From the NCBI GenBank assembly GCA_964618565.1, contig CAZUBA010000005.1, forward strand, positions 1 to 63,041: DNA of 63,041 bases. Reading direction: 5' to 3'. Made by a program: the position numbers and the translations under genes. The stretch's first letter is position 1, and every line of letters starts with the position of its first letter. This DNA comes from STC-113 sp964618565 (GTDB taxonomy: Bacteria > Patescibacteriota > Gracilibacteria > BD1-5 > UBA2023). Under the pieces are notes generated by a model, which was not told where the DNA came from, did no database searches, and was given only the letters and a program-made list of their open reading frames with translations. Positions 32,774 to 41,970 of this stretch are shown piece by piece.

Positions 32774-33469
32774 TTACGCGACTGAAAGAATCGAAAACAG
32801 CTCTTCTTTTTGGCTGGCGGTGAGTTCTTCGAAGTATACTCCTATTCCAGGAGCCTTCAATCTAGTCCCCCACTTGATTTGCCACCGCACCATAACCTTT
32901 ATCGGAGCCTTGTCAGATAACTCATCTACCAAGAGATAAAGGATCTGCCCGGGCTTGAACCTCTGAGGCGTAGCAATAAAGCATCCGGTCTCAGAAAGAT
33001 TCGTGGTAAATGTCATTTGGACATTCTGAAGAGCAATATCCTCGGGTGTCTTCGCAAATTTTACATTCAGATGAATCCTTGCCCTAATTTCAGCCCGGAA
33101 TTTTCGAGGCCGTAGCTTTACGCATACGTCCTCTATGAATTCCTGAAGGCTGAGATCCGTGGGGTCTTTATCGTCCACTGAATATAGAAGGGAAAACCTG
33201 TCTTCACCTTCATGGTACAAGAATCTGGCGAGCGTAAAAATATTGCTCATCCTCTGGATTGTAGGGCGGTCTATTGCCGAAATATCCAGCATCCCGTTCA
33301 TATCCATGAGTATTGCGTTGTAAGCGTTTTTTACGGTAAAGTGCACGATATCGTGGACATCATATGCAATATCGCAATGCGCTCCGCATCTCTGGATGAT
33401 GCTAACCAATTTTACAAGGTTGGGATTGGATTCTTTAGAAAAAACAATCAAGGCAATCGATTGGTTCAT
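32774..33469 (-). CDS. PilZ-domain c-di-GMP receptor with N-terminal receiver-like domain
   Basis: A 231-aa protein. The N-terminal 120 residues resemble a degenerate response-regulator fold (IALIVFSKES, ILMDMNG). The C-terminal part is a PilZ domain: RAEIRARIHLNVKF supplies the RxxxR motif, TNLSETGCFI the [D/N]xSxxG motif, and PGIGVYFEEL ends the barrel. All glycines are GGN, stop UAA, SD AAGGAG before ATG, and the sequence is GC-richer than the neighbours; it lacks the UGA habit of this genome. Probably a recent acquisition; a c-di-GMP-responsive surface or motility regulator. Confidence 0.85.
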   Translation of the reverse strand: MNQSIALIVFSKESNPNLVKLVSIIQRCGAHCDIAYDVHDIVHFTVKNAYNAILMDMNGMLDISAIDRPTIQRMSNIFTLARFLYHEGEDRFSLLYSVDDKDPTDLSLQEFIEDVCVKLRPRKFRAEIRARIHLNVKFAKTPEDIALQNVQMTFTTNLSETGCFIATPQRFKPGQILYLLVDELSDKAPIKVMVRWQIKWGTRLKAPGIGVYFEELTASQKEELFSILSVA

Positions 33470-33521
33470 CGCGCTTCTCCTTTTCTATTTTATTTTTATA
33501 TTGACAACCAAAGTTTGCACT

Positions 33522-33549
33522 TTTATATTCCTAATATCTTTTTTGTCAA
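33522..33549 (-). promoter_or_regulatory. Promoter of the PilZ gene
   Basis: Minus strand TTGACA (33544-33549) and TATAAA (33522-33527), spacing 16 bp, 50 bp before the ATG at 33469. Confidence 0.65.
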
Positions 33550-33556
33550 ATAACAG

Positions 33557-33585
33557 AAAAAATCAAGCACGAATCTTGATTTTTT
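33557..33585 (-). terminator. Terminator of the six-gene unknown operon
   Basis: AAAAAATCAAG/CTTGATTTTTT 11-bp stem with a 7-base loop, 20 bp after the stop of the last operon gene. Confidence 0.8.
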
Positions 33586-33606
33586 AATGACTTATTTTCA
33601 GTCTTG

Positions 33607-34164
33607 CTATTCTTTTAAAAGATTCGTTAATTCCTCGATGATTTTCTTTTGTTTGTTATCGATTATCTCCTTTCGCATTTCTCGCAGGATTGAGATGACC
33701 TCTTTGCTGAGTATCTTCATGAAATTAAGATTCGTCGGTTCTTCATTATAATCATATCCGTTCATAATAGGCTCCAATAGCCATTCTCTAAGATAAGCCC
33801 TTATTTCAAATTCATATTTTTTTGATTTATCTAATGATCTTTTTATGTGTTTTGCTCACATTTCCGATTCTCATTTCCTGATGTAATATAGGCCCATCTC
33901 AAAATTAGCATCGATATCATCCTTCAAAGGCTCAAAAAATTCCTCGACCCCTTTTCTTGTTTCAGGATTTTCATCCTCATGACTGAGATCGATTAAGATT
34001 TTTTCTTTGAGCAAATTTATTTGGGCATGAGTCTTTTGCTTATTCTTAAAAAGCTCAAATGTTTTTTTGGCTTCTTTTTTGGTTCCCTCCGAAGTTACAT
34101 GTTTGCTTAAGAAAACATCTTCAAGAGGTCAAGAATTTGGATTAGGAATCTGGCTTAATGACAT
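33607..34164 (-). CDS. Unknown operon gene 6 (185 aa)
   Basis: Begins MSLSQIPNPNSGPLEDVFLS; helical, Lys/Glu-rich, with a TPR-like stretch (DIDANFEMGLYYIRKGESEMGAKHI read in two parts) and a C-terminal coiled segment of Ile/Leu/Lys/Glu heptads. Three or so UGA glycines. The ATG overlaps the stop of the upstream gene (TAATG). No signal peptide or membrane helix. Family not recognised. Confidence 0.72.
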
Positions 34165-34565
34165 TATAGATTTTTAAATTCATCAAATCTGCTTGCATAT
34201 CATTTATTGCTCATGGCCTCAGCACCCTTCTTTAAGTGATCCTCTTTTTTTGAAGCTTGGATTGCACGCTCTCAAAGTTGAGCTCATATTACACTGCCCA
34301 ATCTGCTTAGAAGCTCAGCTTTTGACTGAGAATCCAGCTGATCCAGAGTCTGTGCGTTTTCTGCGGCTTTATCCTTTGCTCGCTCTATTAATTTATTAGC
34401 AGCACTCAATCTATTGGCAGGCAATGCTCATAAGGCGCTCTCTATTTTATTTATATTTCATCCCAATCTTCTGGCATCTATCTCGATAGATTTCCTCATA
34501 TCCTTCTCTGCAGGAGAATCTGATAAAGTGTTCTTGATTTTACTGATTTTTTCTGACAATCACAT
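34164..34565 (-). CDS. Unknown operon gene 5 (133 aa)
   Basis: Begins MGLSEKISKIKNTLSD; the second codon is UGA. Almost entirely predicted helix, rich in Ala, Lys, Ser and Glu (NRLSAANKLIERAKDKAAENAQ), suggesting a coiled coil or helical bundle. Stop/start overlap with the next gene indicates coupling. No recognised family. Confidence 0.7.
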
Positions 34566-34583
34566 AATTAAAAAAATTAAATA

Positions 34584-34982
34584 TTAAAATAAGACATCTT
34601 CAAGTACTTCTATTTCTTTTTCCTTTTCTAAGATCTCTTTTTCTAAAAGCGTATTTTTCTTTTCAGTTTCCATTTCCCTTGAAAGATCCTCGACGAGCAA
34701 TGAGTGCTTATGGATATAATCAGAATAATGATGGAATAATTTAAGATTCAGGTCAATGAGATTATTCCTCAGATTATCCAATTCTGGTCAATCTGCTATA
34801 TTGAGCTGAGAAAGCAATTCATCCCTGACTACAATATCATCAAAAAATAATTTTTCAATAATATCATTATCAGAAAAATTATCTATCTCATCCGGATAAA
34901 AATATTTATATTGTTCTAGCGTCTTTAATTCAAACATATTGGAGTTAATTTGAAAATAAATGATATTATTATCATTGTACAT
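34584..34982 (-). CDS. Unknown operon gene 4 (132 aa)
   Basis: Begins MYNDNNIIYFQINSNMFELK. The N-terminal half is acidic and aromatic (YKYFYPDEIDNFSDNDII). The C-terminal half is a Glu/Lys-rich coiled coil ending EKEIEVLEDVLF. One UGA (in IADGPELD) joins the halves, which otherwise look like two separate ORFs. No family recognised. Confidence 0.7.
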
Positions 34983-35014
34983 TATTTAATAAAAAATATC
35001 AAATTTTATACTTA

Positions 35015-35734
35015 TTAATTTGATTTATCCAGCAAATCAAGAGCATCCATAAAATTATTTTTTATGTTTTCCGGATAATTCGAATCTTTCAACTTATGAT
35101 TAATGATCTTCTGCAGTTCAGATTTAAAGTTCTTAAAAACAAGTTCCTGCAGCTCATATCAAAATTCTCACTTCTTCTTTATTCAATCCCTTCAGATTTC
35201 TATGGAATAATTCTTAAAAAAAACAAAGATTTCATACTCATATTTATCAGATACCTCCATCAGTTTTTTCATTCAGATAACAAATTTCTTATTATCGAAT
35301 CCATAATTTGAAATCATAGAAAAGAAGCTAATCTCAGGGCTTTGGGGATACTTATTTATCAAACTTGAAAAATCCTCATTAAGCTTTTCTATTTCTTTAG
35401 TCAAAATTTGGATGTTCTTATCGACATCCTTTGTTCATAATTTCTTTCTTGCATTCAAAACAATCAACTTCTGTCTTTTTTCATATAAACTATCTGATAT
35501 TGCTTCTGCCTTTTTCACATCTTTAACATATTCGGGACTATCATTTTTATAAGGTTTTCCAATGCTGCTTCAATCAAATAATATCCTGACATCAATATCA
35601 AAAGTCTTTTCAAAATAATCATTTTTGAGCTTATCCCTTAACTGAGCTCATTCTTTAACTATTTTAAGCATATAATCCCTATCCATTTCAAGATAGGTTT
35701 CAGGCAGTCAATTTTCATTTAAATAGTTCTTCAT
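35015..35734 (-). CDS. Unknown operon gene 3 (239 aa)
   Basis: Begins MKNYLNENGLPETYLEMDR; the largest gene of the operon. Mostly long charged helices with a probable coiled coil in the middle (TKDVDKNIQILTKEIEKLN) and scattered UGA glycines. No hydrophobic segment, so cytosolic. No catalytic motif seen. Confidence 0.7.
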
Positions 35735-35747
35735 GTAAATTTTCAGA

Positions 35748-35966
35748 TTATCTTTTAGCAGATTTTAGATTTTCTCTCGCTCTTGATTCAACCGCTTGGG
35801 ACATTGTCCAGTCTCCTGGTTTAGACCAAGGTATTACCTTATGCGACGCCTTATCGACGGCAGCCTTACATGCCGAGCTTTCGATATCATTTCTGCAAGC
35901 TTCTTGAACTTTGGGGCTTTTGAGCACCTCATTTGCGTAATTTCAAAGCTCTTGATCCATTGTCAT
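35748..35966 (-). CDS. Unknown operon gene 2 (72 aa)
   Basis: Begins MTMDQELGNYANEVLKSP; small, with two cysteines (ACRNDIESSACKAA) and an Arg/Lys-rich C-terminus. One UGA glycine near the start, one GGA. Tightly spaced (13 bp) before gene 3. The Cys pair could form a disulfide or bind metal, but nothing else supports that. Confidence 0.65.
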
Positions 35967-35984
35967 AATAATAAAAATTAATAA

Positions 35985-36362
35985 TTAAAAAATTGTATCT
36001 AAATTGTTATCTTCTCCCTCATTTTCCTTATCGACTTTTTCTAAAGCCTTTACATATGTCTTTCTTTCCAGATCCTCAAGATTTTTCCTCTCCAATGCAT
36101 TATTTTGATTCAATACTTGAACAAAAGTCATTTGATCTCTTTCTGTAATCGTACCTTTTATGAGATTTTCATTAATATCTATCAGGCTTTGCTTGAATTC
36201 TTGGAAGTTATTTTCAAAGTCATCAACCGTATATCAGAATTCAGTATATTTGGAATATATATATTTATAATGCTCAATTGTATCTTGATGCTCTTGAAAC
36301 ATTCTCCAGATGATTTCAATCAGTCTTATTTTTGAGATATCTATCTCTATGGGCTTCAGCAT
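35985..36362 (-). CDS. Unknown operon gene 1 (125 aa)
   Basis: Begins MLKPIEIDISKIRLIEIIW; helical with a long acidic/basic coiled segment (DDFENNFQEFKQSLIDINEN, then LERKNLEDLERKTY). One UGA glycine in TEFGYTV. First gene after the near-consensus promoter. Family not recognised; overall shape resembles small structural or secretion-chaperone proteins. Confidence 0.7.
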
Positions 36363-36388
36363 ATAAATTTAAAAAAATTATTAATGTT

Positions 36389-36417
36389 ATTATATTATAT
36401 AAATAATTTATTGTCAA
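36389..36417 (-). promoter_or_regulatory. Near-consensus promoter of the six-gene operon
   Basis: Minus strand TTGACA (36412-36417) and TATAAT (36389-36394) with 17-bp spacing, which is the sigma70 consensus exactly, 27 bp before the ATG at 36362. Expect strong constitutive expression. Confidence 0.8.
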
Positions 36418-36597
36418 TAATTGAACTAGAATAAAGAAACGATTAAGCTATTTTGAATAATTGAATTATTTCTGTAAATTCATAATTCATAAGATGAACG
36501 TTTAATGTCCTATTGGAGAATATTCACACAACCTTCACGTTGCTTCTATTGACAAATCACATAACTTTGATTAAAGTATCTGCAATTAAATCGATTA

Positions 36598-36990
36598 ATG
36601 TCTATGACATCATTAACACATTGAGGACAACTTGCATTTGATTTCCAAATTGCACCAACCAAAGAAAAGGCTTACGAAGAGAAGCAGAATTTTCATTTTC
36701 ATCCGTCAGACTCAACAATACTTAAAAACATCTTTTCACTTAAAGTAGTATACAGCTGAAGAAGCTATATTTTGAAGTGAAGATACAGAATCGCTACAAT
36801 CAGGGCATTCTGAGATGTTGAAGATAGCGTGAAAACCATAGGATTTGTAGATCTGGAAAAAGTCTTGGCATACAAATGATTCCTTTATTCTACAGCATAT
36901 CTGACTAAGCATGAGACACTCAGACTCAGGAAAGTCGCTGAAAAAATATTATCCAACCCCGAGCACAATCAGAATCTCTCAGACCATTAA
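36598..36990 (+). CDS. Hypothetical protein (130 aa)
   Basis: Begins MSMTSLTHGGQLAFDFQIAP; a mixed alpha/beta protein with a beta-rich middle (LKVVYSGRSYILKGRYRIATI) and a basic C-terminal helix (KHETLRLRKVAEKIL). Several UGA glycines. Preceded by TTGACA near 36549 and followed by an 11-bp-stem terminator, so monocistronic. It is the last gene before the tRNA-Arg array. No family recognised. Confidence 0.7.
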
Positions 36991-37006
36991 AACAAAAGAT
37001 AATTTC

Positions 37007-37033
37007 AAAAAACCTTGATTTTCAAGGTTTTTT
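37007..37033 (+). terminator. Terminator before tRNA-Arg
   Basis: AAAAAACCTTG/CAAGGTTTTTT stem with a 5-base loop. Confidence 0.8.
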
Positions 37034-37059
37034 CCATATTTTAGTTCCACATAAAACAC

Positions 37060-37134
37060 GCCCCTGTAGTTCAATGGATAGAACAAGCCTCTCCTAAGGG
37101 TTAGATATAGGTTCGATTCTTATCGGGGGTACCA
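37060..37134 (+). tRNA. tRNA-Arg (anticodon CCU)
   Basis: Cloverleaf can be drawn by hand: acceptor GCCCCTG/CGGGGGT, D arm GTTC…GAAC, anticodon stem AGCCT/GGGTT around loop CTCCTAA (anticodon CCT, reads AGG), T arm with loop TTCGATT, discriminator A and encoded CCA. Its 3' 22 bases are repeated at the end of each of the three following units, so it is the anchor and probable attachment site of the array. Confidence 0.92.
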
Positions 37135-37328
37135 AGATGAAACAAAAATAATCCCATGCGAAAGCGTGGGATTATTTTGTTTTATCTTGTTTGTTCCCCG
37201 ACTGGAATCGAATAGAGCGAAAAACTCGATAGAGTTTTAGGGAGACAAAGTATTGTCTCCTGATCGCGGCCCGACTCTGGCAGTGAGCGATAGTGAGCGG
37301 GGAAGATCGATTCTTATCGGGGGTACCA
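37135..37328 (+). mobile_element. tRNA-Arg array, unit 1 (no gene)
   Basis: Unit of 194 bp from the tRNA CCA to the next tRNA-3'-like copy. It holds (a) a long GAAA-loop hairpin at 37135-37190 acting as a terminator; (b) left arm CCCCGACTGGAATCGA, 37196-37211; (c) hairpin A AAAACTC/GAGTTTT, 37221-37238; (d) hairpin B GGAGACAA/TTGTCTCC, 37241-37260; (e) a CGGCCCG…CTC / GAG…GGGG region; (f) right arm TCGATTCTTATCGGGG, 37307-37322, then GTACCA. The arms pair over 16 positions with two mismatches. Confidence 0.75.
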
Positions 37329-37515
37329 TAAAATTAAAAAATGCATCTTACACGAAAGTGTTAGGTGCATTTTTAATTTTGGCCCGATAAGAATCGAATA
37401 GAGGGGGAAAATTACGGAGTAATTTTAACGAGCCAACGATTTGGCTCGTGACTCCGGCCCGTCTCTGGTAAGGAGCATAGCGACTGAGGAAGAACGATTC
37501 CTGTCGGGGGTACCA
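37329..37515 (+). mobile_element. tRNA-Arg array, unit 2 (no gene)
   Basis: Same order as unit 1 with new stem sequences. GAAA-loop hairpin 37330-37380; left arm CCCGATAAGAATCG 37383-37396; hairpin A AAAATTAC/GTAATTTT 37408-37426; hairpin B ACGAGCCAA/TTGGCTCGT 37428-37449; CCGGCCCGTCTC…GAGGAAGA; right arm CGATTCCTGTCGGG then GGTACCA to 37515. No open reading frame. Confidence 0.75.
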
Positions 37516-39139
37516 GATGTAACAAAATCGAACTTTTTACATATTTAGAGTTTGAGATAAGGAAAGCTCAGATTTAAGGAAAAACCACTGAATGAAAATT
37601 TAGTGGTTTTTTAATATTTGTCATATTTTAATATGTATGATAAAATGGACGTAATTATAAAATATTAAAATTATGGCAATTACATATAAATCTGATCATC
37701 TAAATAGCACCATAAATTTAGAGAAGCAAAAAAGAGTTTGAAATATTAATGATGTACTTAGAGATAAATCTCCTCAAATGATTGAATATTTTAAGGCACA
37801 TGATATTAATTTAAAAAATCTTGAACCTTTTCTTTTAGAAGCCTTAAAAATTCCTAAACAACAAGTTGAATGAGTTCTACCACTTATAAAATTTGAGAAA
37901 GGAGCAGAGGAAATAATAGAAGAAGTTGAAAAATATTGACCGTTCAAATCTCCGGATGAACTAGTAAAAGCGATTGCTCAGGTAATTAAATCTAAATTAA
38001 ATTATGATATGATTACCTCTTTGGATCTTGCATTTAACTCAGTATCCGTAACAGAATCTATTATAAATAACCCAAAAATAGTACAAAATATATCACAAGA
38101 AATAAAAAAGGTATCTCATTGAAAAAATGAGGAACTTAAAAAAGATTTTTTAGATAACTTTGTTTCAAATGATACAGGAAAAAGTATAAATATAATGTCA
38201 TATCTTTGAAAAGATTTTAATATTGATAACCTAATTGCATGAGAATTTAAAGAAATAAAAAAACTTTTTATAGCTCAAAATGAGATACAATTAGATAATC
38301 TTAATAATTCCAGTATATCAATTTCTGAATTCCAAATAAAGTTTTTTTCTGAACAACTTGATTTAATTCGAGAAGAATCTAATAAAAAATATGAAAAATG
38401 GATTAATCCAATGAAAGATTTAATTGTTAAATGAGATATTAAATGACTTGAGAGATTTATAAAAGACAATGTAAAAGATTCAAATTTTCGTGATTTTTTT
38501 AATAATCATATGCTCTCAAGAGAAAAAATAGAGGACATTCAAACATATTTTGTAAATAATCCAGAAATCGATGATATTTTTAAAAATCTCAGGGTTTGAG
38601 TTTGTCGACATTATTCAATGATAGCTAAAAAAATATTTGAAAAAATGGTAAAAAAACATTTCTCGAGTCTTCCTGAAACTCCCGAGTTATTGTATGTTTC
38701 AAATAATAAAATATTACACGCTTATAATTTACTTATATGGGATGATAAAAACTGAACTACTCATAAACAATATTTTGATATTACGCGTTATATCATGGGT
38801 GACAAAATAGAAAGAGAATATACTCCAGAAAAAGATTCTTTACAAGATGAATTTTTCGTAAAGAATGCGCATAACAAAGCAAATTTTGCTTAATTATTTG
38901 CAGGTAAATTAATTTAACGGTCTATTAGACTCCGCCAGTGTAAAACAAGAAAGTACTCCACTTGAAAAAGTGGAGTACTTTTGTTTTACACTGGTCCGAT
39001 AAGAATCGAATGGAGTAGTAATTTACGGAGTAAATTAGAAAGCCAGTTGAATCTGGCTTTCGGCTACGGCCCGCACCCCAAGGGCACTTCCTGGCGGAGT
39101 GTCTCTGTCAGAGGAAGAACGATTCCTGTCGGGGGTACC
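37516..39139 (+). mobile_element. tRNA-Arg array, unit 3 (carries one gene)
   Basis: Same architecture but with a 1.2-kb cargo gene (37673-38893) placed before the hairpin block. GAAA-loop hairpin 38935-38994 (29-bp arms); left arm TCCGATAAGAATCGA from 38995; hairpin A AATTTAC/GTAAATT 39020-39036; hairpin B GAAAGCCAG/CTGGCTTTC 39038-39061; CGGCCCG … GAGGAAGA; right arm CGATTCCTGTCGGGGG ending GGTACC at 39139, 12 bp before the stop codon of the next gene. A second small terminator lies before the cargo gene (around 37580-37610). Confidence 0.75.
37673..38893 (+). CDS. Cargo protein with C-terminal transglutaminase-like domain (406 aa)
   Basis: Very AT-rich gene with UGA glycines throughout. 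The first 300 residues are helical and Lys/Asn/Ile-rich with no known domain. The last 100 residues give a Cys-His-Asp order expected for a transglutaminase/papain-like fold: GVCRHYSMIAKKIFE (Cys), about 45 residues later ILHAYNLLIW (His), then QYFDITRY (Asp). Bacterial proteins of this type act as proteases, transglutaminases or toxins. No signal peptide. Sitting alone inside an array unit next to immunity-type genes, it could be an effector or defence protein. The domain call is by pattern only. Confidence 0.68.
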
Positions 39140-39150
39140 TTTTAGCAATG

Positions 39151-41841
39151 TTATATATTGAGCTTATCCTTTAAGAATAATCTCGCTTTATATGAAAGGG
39201 AATTTAGATGAATAAATTGTTCATCTGGATTATTATTAATTATATCATCCAGATCAAGCTTATAATCCAAAAGAATCCTGTTCAAGTAATTATCGACCTC
39301 ATTTATATCATTAGGAATTTCTTTTAATTCTATCAATTCTCATCTTAAATCTCTAAGATGATTTTGCCACTCAAGAAGCCTTTGTTTTATGATTTCGGAT
39401 TTGTCGTGTAAGCATCTTACTATCAATCAGTATGATTTATCCACATTCTGGCAGTCAAAAAGCATAAATTCTCATGTGTTTTGCATCATATTGAAGATTC
39501 CTAGACAGTTGATTCACAATAATCAATCGTTTTCATATACTTTTCGTACGTAATCTAAATCTACAGGCACTCCAAAAATCGATCAAATATCTAAGGCAAT
39601 CTCATGAAAGTATCTATGATCCAATGTTATCGTATATTGTGAGAGATTTTCAGACTGTTCTTTATTTTTGAATTCCAAAATATATCTATCTATAAAATTA
39701 AGATTTGCAAGGGGCCTAAAGAAACTCGTGGGGTATTTTTTGAAATATTCGTTAAAATTGTCATATGAAATTCAATATTTTTCCTTATTTAATTCCAGAT
39801 ATTTATCAATAATATTATCCATGTCTCTGAGCTTATCGCTAACACATCTGACATATAAGAAATTCCAGTCCTTGTTGCTTTTATCTATTGCAAAATAATT
39901 ATCATTTTCAGGTTTTTCTGTTCTGAAATGACAAACATTTTCATTATCTTCGGAAGCCATGATTTTGGCTACCTCATCATTCGTAAGATTAAATTTCAAT
40001 ACAGAAATCACATCTCTTACAATTGAATCACAATATTCTCTTGAAAATATAAGTCTGAATTCATAGCATGCGGGTGATAGAAATTTTTTTGTTTGTTCCT
40101 TCGAATCAAGCTTGACTATTACTGCCGAATTTTCATCTTCAACAGAAGTGTTTCTGATATAATAATTACAGGAATCATCCAAATCATAAACCACAAACTC
40201 CTTTTCATCCTTATCCACAAGAAGCGGCAACAGGTTATTCCCGAATATTTCATCAGAATCAGAAAGGATGTTCGCATAGATGCTCGCAAGGAAATGTTGA
40301 GGCCAATATATGATACTCCATTTTTTATCCGCATAATCGAGAATATCATTATCCTTTGTCACATCTATGATTTCAAGAGGATGTTTTCATGTGAGTAGAT
40401 TATCCAATCACTCATAATAATCATTTCAATATAAAAAAAGCCACTTAATGTAAGAACAATACAGCTTGCCGGAATCAGATATATAAATTGTATATTTATA
40501 GTTTCAAGCTCTTCAAACAGGAGTCAATGATTCTCAAACCAAATCAGAATAATCAGGATCAATTTGCTTTTTTGTTTTTTTATTCTTCAAGGAATCAAAA
40601 ATATAGTATTCAGTTCAAATATTGGTATTGTATCAAAGGTGGTATCACTTGATTCAGCCAAATTCTGCCATGAATAAATAAGCTGGATTTGGATTTATTA
40701 ATTTTAACTTCATGAAAAAGTATCTCCAAGGTGCGATCTTGATTTCCCTTTGTGAATAAAAATCGATATAATGAAGAATAATAAAGGTTTTATTAGAATA
40801 TTTTTTTGAATATTTTTTCCATCACTTATCTTTGTTGATTGAATAAACAATCTTTTCATTTTCTTCAAATGGTTTTACACAATTAAATTTTCTCCTGACA
40901 GCATAGACGGCACGGAGTGCATCATTTATGAAAACAAAATTCAAATATATTTTTTTTAATCCATTCACTGTGGATACATTTATATATATGCACGAAAACG
41001 CTACGCCTACTGATTTGATATTCTCAATTTCATAAAATTCTTCTCTTCAGAATCTTTTTAATTTTAGTCCATATCTTGTTAACTCTAATCACTTCAGAAA
41101 TCATCTATAAAAGAAAAAATAGCTTAATATTAAAATGACGCTAACTGAAAAGAATAATCATGTAATGACGGGATTTGCCACTTTAATTAGATCTTTGGAT
41201 AAATTGAAAAAAATATTGAATAGCAAAACAAGAATGAATAATGTGGGAATTGCAGTGTTGATTACACATTTAAACATGCTTAAACGCTTATAAGTATGAG
41301 ATTTGTCGATTTCCTCATAATATCAGCTAAACATCTTCAAATTCTCATCAAAATATCATTCAACATTGTCGCAATCTTTCAATTCTGAAAAAAACTGCAA
41401 ATCCCAATCCACAAATACAAGTTTGTACTCTTCGTTGATTTCTCTAAAAGCTTCCATCAGCTTTTTCTTTTCTTTTTCAGTACTGAGATAGAGTGAGAAA
41501 TAGATATTTTTGATAATTCCTCATTCTCATATGAAGACCATGATTTCACTTTCATCATTGATTTTATATGCTACAACGTCCTTGATTTTTTCAGTTATTT
41601 CATAGAAAAGTTTATTTTCGATATATTCAGCTTTTTTAAAATATTTTTCAAATATACCCATTATGAATTCCGATTTCATGCCAAGTAACTTAAAAGAATC
41701 ATCTTCTATAAAGGATTTATGCGAAAATTCTTCATTGCGGGATAACATTGAAATTTTTTTCTTAATCGCTCTAATATTGCTTTGAGGCAAAAGCTGAATT
41801 CTAAAAATGTTGCCCTCATTGAGTAAAACGCTGTTGATCAT
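39151..41841 (-). CDS. Giant membrane protein with SUKH-3-like domain (896 aa)
   Basis: Continuous frame from ATG 41841 to TAA 39151 with UGA=Gly. N-terminal 170 residues soluble (MINSVLLNEGNIFRIQLL), then two membrane helices (about 185-240: IPTLFILVLLFNIFF … FFSVSVILILSYFFF), a PH-like beta segment, and at about residues 385-500 a SUKH-3 pattern: NPAYLFMAEFGGIKYY, IDPDYSDLVGESLTPVGRAG, YTIYISDSGKLYCSY, YGNDYYEGLDNLLTGKHP. SUKH proteins are immunity proteins of toxin systems. The C-terminal 390 residues are unassigned. A membrane-tethered immunity or sensor protein is likely. Confidence 0.78.
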
Positions 41842-41970
41842 AATTTATATTTCTTGATAAACTGAGTTGAATACTATCATAATTGCTCCCGATTTCAAAT
41901 ATATATCATAAAAAGATTCAAATATCATAGCAACTCTATATAATAAGGATATACATTAAAATTTACAAAA

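Noticed and set aside
37060..37330. tRNA with a long intron
   Set aside because: The tRNA folds completely within 75 bases and encodes CCA; the later copies repeat only the 3' end.
37135..39139. Classical integron attC sites or a CRISPR array
   Set aside because: No GTTRRRY/RYYYAAC core and no integrase for attC; units are few, unequal in length and palindromic with no spacer pattern for CRISPR.
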